From NCBI GenBank assembly GCA_018715105.1, contig DVMG01000262.1:1-14459 (forward strand): a DNA stretch of 14,459 nucleotides, read 5' to 3'. A program made the translations under genes and the position numbers. Every line of letters begins with the position of its first letter. Position 1 is the stretch's first letter. Shown piece by piece: positions 1 to 7,117 of the stretch. The notes below the pieces were generated by a model. The model had not been told where the DNA came from and searched no databases. It was given only the letters and a program-made list of their open reading frames with translations. This DNA comes from Candidatus Ventricola intestinavium. Its GTDB lineage: Bacteria; Bacillota; Clostridia; Christensenellales; Aristaeellaceae.

Positions 1-49
1 TGCTTTGGCTTGGGAGGTTCCATCGAATCGCCGGGAAGATCGCATGCTT

Positions 50-1135
50 TTATTCGGTTTCCCCGCCGGGCCGTCCCTGCGCCGGAAAATCCCCGTCATA
101 CAGCAGAAGGATGTTGGCCGGCGCCACGCCGAACGCCTGTGGGAACTCGGCGGGACGCCTGTCCTTGGGCACGCGCCACCACAGCGCGGGCGCATCGTCG
201 CTCTGCCCTTCAAAGCGGAACTGAACGATCCACTCAAACGGCTCTTCCATCTCGCTCACGTAGCGGACCGGATACCGGTTGATCCCCGTCTTTGCATTGA
301 AATAGTGCGCGCGGATGCCTACCGCCGTCAGCCCCTCGCCAACAGGCTGCGCCGTCTTCAGGCGCACCCCCCAGTCGGGCACGCAGACCTCGTATGCCCC
401 CTCCTTGCGTGCGCGGACGATGTTTTTGCAGCCTGTCAGCCGGGCGGCGCTCGTCGTGCCCGGATCGGCAAAAAGCGCCTTTGTGTCCTTCAACGCCAGC
501 AGCCGGCCTGCCTCCATTACGGCGATGCGGCTGCACAGGTGATAGGCTTCATCCCGACTGTGTGTGACCAGCAGCACATCGTGCCCAAAACCCGACAGCA
601 GCTCGCGCAGCTGCAGCTGCAGCTGATCGCGCAGGTGGCTGTCCAGCGCGGAGAAGGGCTCATCCAGCATGAGCAGCCGCGGGCTGCCCACGAGGATGCG
701 CGCCAGCGCCACACGCTGCGCCTGGCCGCCGGAGAGCTGAGACGGCCGGTGGTTTTCAAGCCCGCGCAGGGCCAGCATGTCGATCATGGCCTCCAGCGCG
801 CGCTCACGTTGATGCCTGTCGCGCTCCCCGCGCAGGCCGCAGAGGATATTGGCCCGCACGCTCATGTTGGGAAAGAGCGCATAGTTTTGAAACAGATAGC
901 CCACCCTGCGCGCCTGGGGCGGCAGATTGACGCGGCGCTCCGAATCAAAGAGGGTCACGCCGTCCAGCACAATTCGGCCCCTGTCCGGCTTCTCAATGCC
1001 GGCGATGCATTTGAGCGTCATGCTCTTGCCGCAGCCGGAAGCCCCCAGCAGGCCGGTGACGCCTCCGTCCGTTTCAAAGGAAGCATGCAGCTCAAAGTCC
1101 CCCAGCTGCTTATGAATATCCACCTGAAGGCTCAC
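50..1135 (-). CDS. modC: Molybdate ABC transporter ATP-binding protein ModC
   Basis: This is the ATPase subunit of a molybdate (possibly tungstate) importer; it powers uptake from the cytoplasmic face. The 361-aa product has Walker A GASGCGKS at residues 31-38, a Q-loop in LFQNYALFP near 81-89, signature LSGGQ at 134-138, Walker B LLMLDEP at 154-160 and the switch His at 192. Residues from about 235 to the end form a divergent regulatory tail beginning TGCKNI. I do not see a clear Mop-type molybdate-binding repeat in it, so the tail is only loosely TOBE-like. The start is GTG, and its GTGA overlaps the modB stop, which implies translational coupling. ModC is assigned over a generic ATPase because modB and modA are adjacent. 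No terminator is visible in the 49 nt downstream. Confidence 0.93.
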   Translation of the reverse strand: MSLQVDIHKQLGDFELHASFETDGGVTGLLGASGCGKSMTLKCIAGIEKPDRGRIVLDGVTLFDSERRVNLPPQARRVGYLFQNYALFPNMSVRANILCGLRGERDRHQRERALEAMIDMLALRGLENHRPSQLSGGQAQRVALARILVGSPRLLMLDEPFSALDSHLRDQLQLQLRELLSGFGHDVLLVTHSRDEAYHLCSRIAVMEAGRLLALKDTKALFADPGTTSAARLTGCKNIVRARKEGAYEVCVPDWGVRLKTAQPVGEGLTAVGIRAHYFNAKTGINRYPVRYVSEMEEPFEWIVQFRFEGQSDDAPALWWRVPKDRRPAEFPQAFGVAPANILLLYDGDFPAQGRPGGETE

Positions 1136-1803
1136 CGGTTCTTCACCGCCTTTTTCTGCCGGTCCTCCAGCATGTTGACGGTCAGAAGCACCGCCGTGCT
1201 GATGGCCAGGTTGATCATCACCCAGGTAAAGGCGCCGGCCTCATCGTTGGTGCGCCAGAGCTGGTAAACCGTGGTCGATATGGTGGCCGTGCGCCCGGGC
1301 GTATAGCCGATGAGCATGCTGGTGGCGCCATATTCCCCCAGCGCGCGCGCAAAGGCCAGCACCGTGCCGGCCAGGATCCCCTGGCGGCAGGCCGGCATGC
1401 GCACACGCCAGAAAATATAGGTGTTTGACAGGCCCAGCGTCTGCCCGGCATAAGCCAGCGTCTTGTCAAAGCTTTCAAACGCGCCGCGCGCCGTCCTGTA
1501 CATCAGGGGGAATGCGACCACCGCTGCGGCCAGCACACCGCCATACCACGTCATCACAAACTTGATGCCAAACTCTGCCAGGAACATGCCCAGCGGCCGC
1601 TTGACGCCAAACAGCAGAAGCAGGAAATAGCCGCAGACGGTCGGCGGCAGCACCATGGGAAGGGTGAGCGCCACATCCAGCACGCCCTTGACAGCACGCG
1701 GCAGGCGCGCGGCATAATACGCCGCCAGGATGCCGGTAAAGAAGACCAGCACACTGCTGATGGCCGCAATGCGCAGAGAATTATAAAGCGGATACCAATC
1801 CAT
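1132..1803 (-). CDS. modB: Molybdate ABC transporter permease ModB
   Basis: This 224-aa membrane permease is the channel subunit of the molybdate importer. The open frame extends further upstream, but the product beginning MDWYPLYNSLRIAA is chosen because the ATG at 1803 has a GAGGA ribosome site about 9 nt upstream and gives the usual ModB N-terminus and length. Several hydrophobic helices are evident, including ones around SVLVFFTGILAAYYAA, LPMVLPPTVCGYFLLLLF and LAAAVVAFPLMY. The cytoplasmic EAA-type loop, which docks on the ATPase, reads AYAGQTLG...MP...GILAG...AFARALGEYG. This is strongly typical of ModB/CysW-type permeases. It overlaps modC by 4 nt and lies 211 nt downstream of modA. 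Confidence 0.93.
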   Translation of the reverse strand: MDWYPLYNSLRIAAISSVLVFFTGILAAYYAARLPRAVKGVLDVALTLPMVLPPTVCGYFLLLLFGVKRPLGMFLAEFGIKFVMTWYGGVLAAAVVAFPLMYRTARGAFESFDKTLAYAGQTLGLSNTYIFWRVRMPACRQGILAGTVLAFARALGEYGATSMLIGYTPGRTATISTTVYQLWRTNDEAGAFTWVMINLAISTAVLLTVNMLEDRQKKAVKNR

Positions 1804-1941
1804 GTTGCAATCCTCGTGTGTCGATTCTGGCGGATTTCGAATCCCTCTCCCTGCGCGCGGATAAAAGACGCGCTGTGGATGGGGAATGAAATCCGCCTGC
1901 CCGAAGCAGAAGGGCATGATAAAAAAAGCAGGAATCTATGC

Positions 1942-1978
1942 CCGCAAGAGGGGCGGCCCAAAGCCGTCCCCTCTGCGG
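1942..1978 (-). other. Intercistronic hairpin between modA and modB
   Basis: The 211-nt gap between modA and modB holds a strong imperfect hairpin. Arms CCGC/GCGG, AGAGGGG/CCCCTCT and CGGC/GCCG stack around a 5-nt loop, with single-base bulges. On the minus-strand transcript a run of seven T (1921-1927) follows, but about 14 nt past the stem. It is therefore a poor intrinsic terminator and more likely an mRNA-stability or partial-termination element. Such elements are known in other ABC importer operons, where they raise binding-protein levels over permease and ATPase. The role here is inferred. Confidence 0.5.
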
Positions 1979-2014
1979 AATCCTCCCTATAAAACCGTCT
2001 GGTTCATAGCCGGT

Positions 2015-2857
2015 TCATTCTCCGGCCGGCTGCTCGACCGGCGAGAAACCGACGCTTTCAAACACGGCCATCGCCTCTTCGCCCGTCAGATAGTCAAGGA
2101 ACGCCTGCGCTTCCTGCGGATGCTGGCTGTTCTTCATGACTGCGGCCGGATAGATGACTTGGCCGCACATCTCGGCGGTGGCGCTGTCCACCACCGTCAG
2201 GCCCGCGCTGAATGCGTCCGTGCAGTAAATGACGCCGCAGTCCACGCTGCTTTGATCCACCTGGGTGGTGACTTCCTTGACGTTCGTGCCGTATGTGATC
2301 TTGCCCGCGTTTGCCAGCTCCTGCTCGTCAAGGCCATAATAGGCGAGGATGTTCTGGGTGTACTGTCCCACCGGCACATCGCTGTTGCCCATGGCCATGA
2401 GCACGTCGCCGTCCTTGAGCAGAGCGGCCAGCGTGTCAAAGCTGTCAATGCTCTTGCTGTTATCCTCCGGCACAACGAGCGTGACCTTGTTTTCAAGCAG
2501 GTCTATGCGCGTGCCTTCGGCCACCAGGTCAAGCCCCTCGGTGTTGACGGAGGCATCGGCCGTGATGTCCATCTGGTCCATCTGTTTCTGGCCGGCAGAA
2601 ATGAACAGATCGCATTCCGCGCCTTCCTGGATCTGCGTTTTCAGCGTTCCGGAGGAGTCAAAATTATAGGTGAGGGTGATACCCGGATGGGCGGCCTCGT
2701 ACATGTCCTTGATCTCGGTCATGGTTTCGGTCATGGAGGCAGCCGCAAAAACGATCAGCTCCACCTCATCCTGCGCGCTGGCAGTGCCTGCCAGAGAAAC
2801 TGCGCCCACGGCCAGCAGCACAGCCACCAGCAGGGCCATCCATTTTTTTGTGTTCAT
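2015..2857 (-). CDS. modA: Molybdate-binding extracellular protein ModA
   Basis: This is the solute-binding protein that captures molybdate or tungstate outside the membrane and delivers it to ModB. The 280-aa product starts at the ATG preceded by AAAAAGGAG with 9 nt spacing; in-frame sequence further upstream lacks such a site. Residues 1-28 are a signal peptide (MNTKKW, hydrophobic core, then ASA before Q29). Oxyanion-binding signatures of the ModA family follow: AAAS at 38-41, FDSSG at 66-70 and DLFISA at 83-88. The C-terminal half contains DCGVIYCTDA and the typical ending YLTGEEAMAVFESVGF. No lipobox cysteine is present, so the protein looks released rather than lipid-anchored, which is unusual for a monoderm binding protein. 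It is the first gene of the mod unit. Confidence 0.94.
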   Translation of the reverse strand: MNTKKWMALLVAVLLAVGAVSLAGTASAQDEVELIVFAAASMTETMTEIKDMYEAAHPGITLTYNFDSSGTLKTQIQEGAECDLFISAGQKQMDQMDITADASVNTEGLDLVAEGTRIDLLENKVTLVVPEDNSKSIDSFDTLAALLKDGDVLMAMGNSDVPVGQYTQNILAYYGLDEQELANAGKITYGTNVKEVTTQVDQSSVDCGVIYCTDAFSAGLTVVDSATAEMCGQVIYPAAVMKNSQHPQEAQAFLDYLTGEEAMAVFESVGFSPVEQPAGE

Positions 2858-2904
2858 GGGAACACACTCCTTTTTCCCGTCTTTCAGGGAATGTATTTGC
2901 TCAA

Positions 2905-2922
2905 GGCGTGGATTTACACGCC
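2905..2922. promoter_or_regulatory. Perfect inverted repeat upstream of modA
   Basis: Perfect 6-bp arms GGCGTG/CACGCC flank a 6-nt centre (GATTTA on the plus strand). It lies 48 nt upstream of the modA start, inside the 113-nt gap after the ABC exporter gene. It could be an operator for a molybdate-responsive regulator or a small RNA hairpin. It does not match the ModE consensus known from E. coli, no T-run follows it, and no clear -35/-10 pair was found beside it. Confidence 0.35.
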
Positions 2923-2970
2923 ATGATGCCAAAGTTTCGCTGCCCGCCGCCCCGGCAAGGCCGGCAGGGA

Positions 2971-4770
2971 TTACTCGCCGCTCAGGCTGGCCCCTGCGGC
3001 CAGCTCGGCATAGATGCCGCCCTTTGCAATCAGCTGGGCATGCGTGCCGCGTTCCAGAATGCTGTGCTCGCCGATGACGACGATCTCGTCCGCATTTTTG
3101 ATGGTGGAAAGCCGGTGGGCGATCACAAGCGTGGTGCGCCCCCTGGCCAGCCGGTCAAACGCGGCCTGAATTTTACGTTCGGTGGCGGTGTCCAGCGCGC
3201 TGGTCGCCTCGTCCAGAATCAGCACGCGCGGATTCTTGAGGAAGATGCGCGCAATGGAGACGCGCTGTTTCTGCCCGCCGGAGAGCAGGACGCCCCGCTC
3301 GCCCACCCGCGTGTCATATCCATCGGGCATGTCCATGATATCCTCGTGGATCTCCGCCAGCCTGGCCGCCCGCACCACCTCCTCCATGGAGGCGTCCGGC
3401 TTTCCATAGCGGATGTTGTCAAGAATGGTGCCGGCAAAGAGGAAGACATCCTGCTGCACAATGCCGATGTTGGCGCGCAGGTCGGCAATCCGGATGGACC
3501 GGACATCCCTGCCGTCGAGCATAACGCAGCCTTCCGTGGCCTCATAAAACCGAGGAATCAGCTGGCAGAGCGTGGATTTACCGCCGCCGCTGGGCCCCAC
3601 CAGAGCCAGCATCTCGCCGGGCCGGATGTGCAGGTTCACATGCGAGAGCACGGCGTCTTTGCTTTCGTCATATGTGAACGTCACATCGCGAAACTCGATG
3701 TCTCCGTCCACATGGTCAAGGGCGGCGGCGTCCGGCGCATCCACGATATCCGGCTTTTCATGCATGATCGCCCGGAACCGCTGAAAACCGGCCATGCCCT
3801 GGGTAAACTGCTCGGTAAACTGCGTCAGCTTGCGGATGGGGCTTTGCACACTGGCCACATACATGTTAAACGTGATCAGCGTGGCGATATCCATCTCCTG
3901 GCGCATGATCAGATAGCTGCCCACACAGATCACGGACAGGCTCATCAGGTTCATCAGGAAATCCGTGCCGGAAAAAAAGCCGGCCATGACCTTATAATAG
4001 CTTTTGCGGGCCTCAACATATTGATCCGTGCAGCGCGTAAATTTGCCGATTTCCTCCCCCTCGTTGCCAAAGGCCTTGGCCACGCGGATGCCGGAGATGG
4101 AGCTCTCAATCTCCGCGTTGATGCCCGCCGTGCGCTGCTTGACCGCGCGCGAAGCGTTCATCATCCGGCGCCTGCGCAGGACGACAAACACCACGATCAG
4201 CGGCACGGCGATGATCAGCACAAGCGCCAGCGTCTTTTGAATGTTCCACAGCACAATCAGCGAGCCCAGCAGCGTGACCATCGAGATAAACAAATCCTCC
4301 GGGCCATGGTGCGCCAGCTCCGTGATGTCAAACAGATCGGTCGTCACGCGGGACATGAGCAGGCCCGTGCGGTTTTTGTCATAAAAGCTGAATCCAAGCG
4401 TCTGCATGTGCGCAAAGATGGCGGCGCGCATGTCCGCCTCGATGTATACGCCCATCAGATGCCCCAGATAGGCCACAATCCATTGGGCGGCCAGGCGCAC
4501 CCCATAAGCCAGCAGCATGAGCAGCATCACCAGCGTGAAGGTGCGCACCGCCTGATTGGGAATGTAATCATAAAGCACCCTGCGCGTGACGACCGGGAAG
4601 AGAATATCCACCAGCGCGATGAGCAGCGCGCAGAACATGTCCAGCGTAAACAGGCCCAGATGCGGCCGGTAAAAAGAGGCGAACTCCCTGAGCGCGCCGC
4701 GCCGGGGCGCATCCCGGCGCTCAAACGACGGATCCGGCCCCGGGGCCGCTTTTGTAGATTGCGTATTCAT
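2971..4770 (-). CDS. ABC exporter half-transporter (membrane domain fused to ATPase)
   Basis: This 599-aa protein is a complete exporter half-transporter of the MsbA/LmrA/BmrA type, expected to act as a dimer in the cytoplasmic membrane. Hydrophobic helices lie near residues 38-60, 78-104, 157-177 and 181-199, with a further pair near 265-300. The ATPase half has Walker A GPSGGGKST at about 391-399, the Q-loop in IGIVQQDVFLF, signature LSGGQ near 495, Walker B with catalytic Glu in LILDEATSALD near 516, and switch His in VIAHRLS near 550. All ATPase residues are canonical, so it should be active as a homodimer. Its ATG follows AAGGAG and lies 27 nt after the stop of the M14-like pseudoenzyme gene, so co-transcription with that pair is likely. 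The substrate cannot be read from the sequence. Confidence 0.92.
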   Translation of the reverse strand: MNTQSTKAAPGPDPSFERRDAPRRGALREFASFYRPHLGLFTLDMFCALLIALVDILFPVVTRRVLYDYIPNQAVRTFTLVMLLMLLAYGVRLAAQWIVAYLGHLMGVYIEADMRAAIFAHMQTLGFSFYDKNRTGLLMSRVTTDLFDITELAHHGPEDLFISMVTLLGSLIVLWNIQKTLALVLIIAVPLIVVFVVLRRRRMMNASRAVKQRTAGINAEIESSISGIRVAKAFGNEGEEIGKFTRCTDQYVEARKSYYKVMAGFFSGTDFLMNLMSLSVICVGSYLIMRQEMDIATLITFNMYVASVQSPIRKLTQFTEQFTQGMAGFQRFRAIMHEKPDIVDAPDAAALDHVDGDIEFRDVTFTYDESKDAVLSHVNLHIRPGEMLALVGPSGGGKSTLCQLIPRFYEATEGCVMLDGRDVRSIRIADLRANIGIVQQDVFLFAGTILDNIRYGKPDASMEEVVRAARLAEIHEDIMDMPDGYDTRVGERGVLLSGGQKQRVSIARIFLKNPRVLILDEATSALDTATERKIQAAFDRLARGRTTLVIAHRLSTIKNADEIVVIGEHSILERGTHAQLIAKGGIYAELAAGASLSGE

Positions 4771-4797
4771 CCATAATCTCCTTTTGCCCGCAGATCG

Positions 4798-5733
4798 TCA
4801 GGGCTGCTGGCTTGAGAGCACCTGAAACACCGGGCTGTGCTCGCAGACAAACGGGCCGTCCTGCATGAAAAAGAGCGTGCCCGTCACCGGGGTTTTGAGC
4901 ACCTCGCGCACCGAGCCGTCGCAGGGGTTGATGATAAAGGCAAGCTGCTCTCCCCGCCGCACATGCGCCCCCGCAAACTTCACCCGGCGCAGCAGGCCCG
5001 CGCTCGTGGAGCGCACGGAAAGCATATCCTCGTTGGTGATGACATTGGAGGGATAGGCGGGCACCGTCTCGCTTCGGATAATGCCGCGCCCGTTCAAAAA
5101 GCGGATGATGGCGCGCAGCGTCTGTTCCGCCGCGTTTTCATCGATTTCCTTCGTCTTGCCGGCGTAAAGGGAGTAGGCCTGCGTGCCGCACATCTGCCAG
5201 CAGTAATTGAGCGTGGTGTGGTCATAGTTGCGCGGCGTGCGCACATAAACGTAGGGCAGGCCAAATTCACAGCCCATCTCCGGATTTTGCCTGCCCGCGT
5301 CCATGATGCGCACGTGGGGCACGAAGGAACCGGCCTGGTAAAAGCTGGTGAGCTGCACGCCGTAACGATATGCCTTCAGCCGTTCAAGCAGCGCGCCGGC
5401 GATGCGCTCGGTCGTCGAGCCCTCCATGTCGCCGGGAAAACGGCGGTTGATGTCCATGTTTTCCGGCGCCCACAGGCGCGAGCCCACGTTCATGGATGCG
5501 CCGATCGCCGTGGGCACCACCATCACGCTCTTGCCCGGCTGAATGCCCCCATCCTTTTCCACATCGCGCAGATACGCCACCAGCCGCGCGCAGACATAAA
5601 GCTGCTCCACCTCGTCTCCGCGCAGCGCGCCGACCACGGCGCAGCTTTTTTCCCCTTTGCCAAAGCGGTAGGCCATGATGTTCATATCGTCCCTGAAATA
5701 GGAGGGAACGGTAAACAATACGTCCTTTTTCAT
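4798..5733 (-). CDS. M14-like (AstE/AspA family) protein lacking active-site residues, probable pseudoenzyme
   Basis: This 311-aa protein is collinear with its upstream neighbour and with the succinylglutamate desuccinylase/aspartoacylase family. The family's DxNRxFPG segment survives (DINRRFPG, N96/R97), and a C-terminal beta-rich domain is present (PVTGTLFFMQDGPFV, near 280-300). The catalytic positions are changed: HGDE becomes RGDE (Arg38 for the first zinc His, Glu41 kept), the DIHT motif becomes QLTS (Thr129 for the second zinc His), and the catalytic Glu of LEADE becomes Tyr190 in SLYAG. Spacing between the last two positions is 61 residues, against 62 in the neighbour, which supports the alignment. 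It is therefore probably not a zinc hydrolase and may be a regulatory or substrate-binding partner. Its ATG overlaps the neighbour's stop (ATGA). No frameshift or stop interrupts it, so it is a maintained gene rather than debris. Confidence 0.85.
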   Translation of the reverse strand: MKKDVLFTVPSYFRDDMNIMAYRFGKGEKSCAVVGALRGDEVEQLYVCARLVAYLRDVEKDGGIQPGKSVMVVPTAIGASMNVGSRLWAPENMDINRRFPGDMEGSTTERIAGALLERLKAYRYGVQLTSFYQAGSFVPHVRIMDAGRQNPEMGCEFGLPYVYVRTPRNYDHTTLNYCWQMCGTQAYSLYAGKTKEIDENAAEQTLRAIIRFLNGRGIIRSETVPAYPSNVITNEDMLSVRSTSAGLLRRVKFAGAHVRRGEQLAFIINPCDGSVREVLKTPVTGTLFFMQDGPFVCEHSPVFQVLSSQQP

Positions 5734-6686
5734 GCCTGTTCCTTTCTGATACGGGCAATCAATGTGCCGGGATAGACGGCGGAATAACTCCTCTGGCTGA
5801 ACACCAGCCCGCCAAACGGCGCCCTGACCTCCTCGCGGATGACGCCGTTGAGCGCATCAATCACCGCGCCAAGCACGGCGCCCTGCTCAACCCGCGTGCC
5901 GATCCGATCCTCCGGCACGTAGATTCCGGGGCACTGGCAGGTCACGCGGCATATGTTTTCACGCGAATGAACGATGGGAATCTCCCCGGCGGGCGGCTCC
6001 TTGGCCGGGCCGCTCCAAAGGCCCATCTCCTTCATCTTGCAGAAGATGCCGTCCACCACCCCTCCGGCAATATCCTGCGGACGGCGGCGCCGTTCGTCCG
6101 CCTCCAGAATCATGGCATCCGTGCCCGCCTCACAAAGCGTGCACGTCAGCGATGCGCGGAATGCGCTGCTGTCGGGATACACCCAGATGAGCTCCGGGCA
6201 CAGCGCGCGCGCTTTGGGGATCAGGCGCGGCGCCTCCTGCGCGCCGATGCGAACCTCATACAGCTCGCTTTTGTTCTGCGTGCTGGTGTGGATATCCAGC
6301 ACCAGATCCGCGCCCAGCATATCCTGCATCACCTGATAGCACATGGCTTCAAGCGGCGTGCCCTGGGGCGAACCGGGGAACACGCGGTTCATATCCAGCC
6401 GCGTGCTCACGGGCACCATGCGCTCCGTCGTATCCAGGCCCAGGGGGTTGAGCATGGGGTAGATATCCACCGTGCCGAGCAGCGCCTCTTCACTGTGCAT
6501 GATGCGCCTGGCCACGCCGTAGACAATCAGCTGGCCCAGCATTTCGTCCCCGTGCATGCCGGTGGCGATGCACAGGCGGCCCCGGCCGCCCCCCTGCGGG
6601 GCATAACGGCAGCGGCGGATCTCCCACCGCTCCTCAACGGGCATGGCAATGCTGGCCACCGTCGTGATTTCCCTGACTACTGCCAA
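5730..6686 (-). CDS. Succinylglutamate desuccinylase/aspartoacylase family zinc hydrolase
   Basis: This 318-aa protein belongs to the AstE/AspA branch of the M14 fold, whose members hydrolyse amide bonds of N-acyl amino acids or related small molecules in the cytoplasm. The zinc site is intact: His45 and Glu48 in MHGDE, and His133 in LDIHTS. Asn100-Arg101 in DMNRVFPG would bind the substrate carboxylate, and Glu195 in ILEADE is the expected catalytic base. The His133-to-Glu195 spacing of 62 equals that of human aspartoacylase (116 to 178). A C-terminal beta-domain occupies about residues 246-318. The start is TTG, supported by GAAGGAGAGG about 8 nt upstream. It is first in a unit with the pseudoenzyme paralogue and an ABC exporter. 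The substrate is unknown; no arginine-succinyltransferase pathway genes are nearby, so AstE function is not assumed. Confidence 0.88.
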   Translation of the reverse strand: MAVVREITTVASIAMPVEERWEIRRCRYAPQGGGRGRLCIATGMHGDEMLGQLIVYGVARRIMHSEEALLGTVDIYPMLNPLGLDTTERMVPVSTRLDMNRVFPGSPQGTPLEAMCYQVMQDMLGADLVLDIHTSTQNKSELYEVRIGAQEAPRLIPKARALCPELIWVYPDSSAFRASLTCTLCEAGTDAMILEADERRRRPQDIAGGVVDGIFCKMKEMGLWSGPAKEPPAGEIPIVHSRENICRVTCQCPGIYVPEDRIGTRVEQGAVLGAVIDALNGVIREEVRAPFGGLVFSQRSYSAVYPGTLIARIRKEQA

Positions 6687-6787
6687 AACGGTTTCCTCTC
6701 CTTCAGCACTTGAGCAATGGATTCACAGCGGGGGCAGAGCCGGACGCCGCCCCGCACTCAAACGGACCGCGGCGCCTGCGCGCTCCT

Positions 6788-6838
6788 CTGTCCGCATCCT
6801 GGGAGGTTCCTGTTCCCTCTTTAGGACAGGCCGGACAG
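6788..6838 (-). promoter_or_regulatory. Candidate structured RNA leader of the M14-like/exporter operon
   Basis: In the 5' leader read on the minus strand, a perfect 7-bp closing stem CTGTCCG/CGGACAG encloses two further nested helices, CCT/AGG and GAGG/CCTC, separated by purine-rich internal loops and ending in a 9-nt loop (GAACAGGAA). A second GC-rich stem (GCGGGGC with GCCCCCGC, roughly 6727-6755) follows before the ribosome site. I do not recognise a known riboswitch or T-box motif. Regulation is an inference from position and fold only, and high GC alone can yield such stems. Confidence 0.3.
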
Positions 6839-6879
6839 ATGAACGGCATGATGCCGCGGATATCCATTTCTTTATCATG

Positions 6880-6908
6880 ATGCTACCACAAATACGTCTT
6901 TTTTGCAA
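6880..6908 (-). promoter_or_regulatory. Probable sigma-A promoter for the M14-like/exporter operon
   Basis: On the minus strand, TTGCAA (6903-6908) is separated by exactly 17 nt from TAGCAT (6880-6885), and the -10 box is preceded by TGG, an extended -10 arrangement. Transcription would begin near 6873, leaving about 187 nt of leader before the TTG start at 6686. Confidence 0.5.
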
Positions 6909-7020
6909 GCGAAAGCGTACAGATTTCATATATTCTCCTGTTGTTCCCAACCGCACAGCCTCTTTTCCAGGGCAGGGCCCCTATTTTTGGCTCCGCTCTA
7001 TGGCCGGATTCGCTCATCTA

Positions 7021-7029
7021 TGCTATAAT
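7021..7029 (+). promoter_or_regulatory. Extended -10 promoter for the GT4 gene
   Basis: TGC followed by a perfect TATAAT (7024-7029) forms an extended -10 element. No good -35 is present at the usual distance (TGGCCG at 7001-7006). The start site would be near 7036, giving a leader of about 80 nt to the ATG at 7118. This region and the promoter at 6880-6908 are divergent. Confidence 0.55.
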
Positions 7030-7117
7030 AAACGCATCCTCATGGAAAGAGCGGATCCCTCTGCTCACCGCAACACGCAATTGCGCGATTTTTGCGCCGA
7101 GCCAAAGGAGCGTATCT

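Noticed and set aside
5..1267. Plus-strand open frame across modC and part of modB
   Set aside because: It runs antisense to two unmistakable genes, has no ribosome site, and has no recognisable protein features.
2858..2970. Molybdenum-cofactor riboswitch upstream of modA
   Set aside because: The gap is 113 nt and holds only one simple palindrome. The extended multi-stem architecture of that riboswitch is not visible.
2848..4776. Very long plus-strand open frame antisense to the ABC exporter gene
   Set aside because: Its translation is low-complexity, rich in His, Arg, Gln and Ala, with no domain. It is the reverse-complement shadow of a highly biased GC-rich gene with canonical exporter motifs.
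6703..6849. Minus-strand 48-codon frame starting MPFICPACPKEG in the leader of the M14-like operon
   Set aside because: The CPAC start is eye-catching and its stop abuts the downstream ribosome site, but there is no ribosome site before its ATG and the rest is low-complexity Arg/Gly/Ala. It also overlaps the candidate structured leader.
6687..6873. T-box leader in front of the M14-like operon
   Set aside because: No conserved T-box sequence and no terminator/antiterminator pair with a T-run is present.
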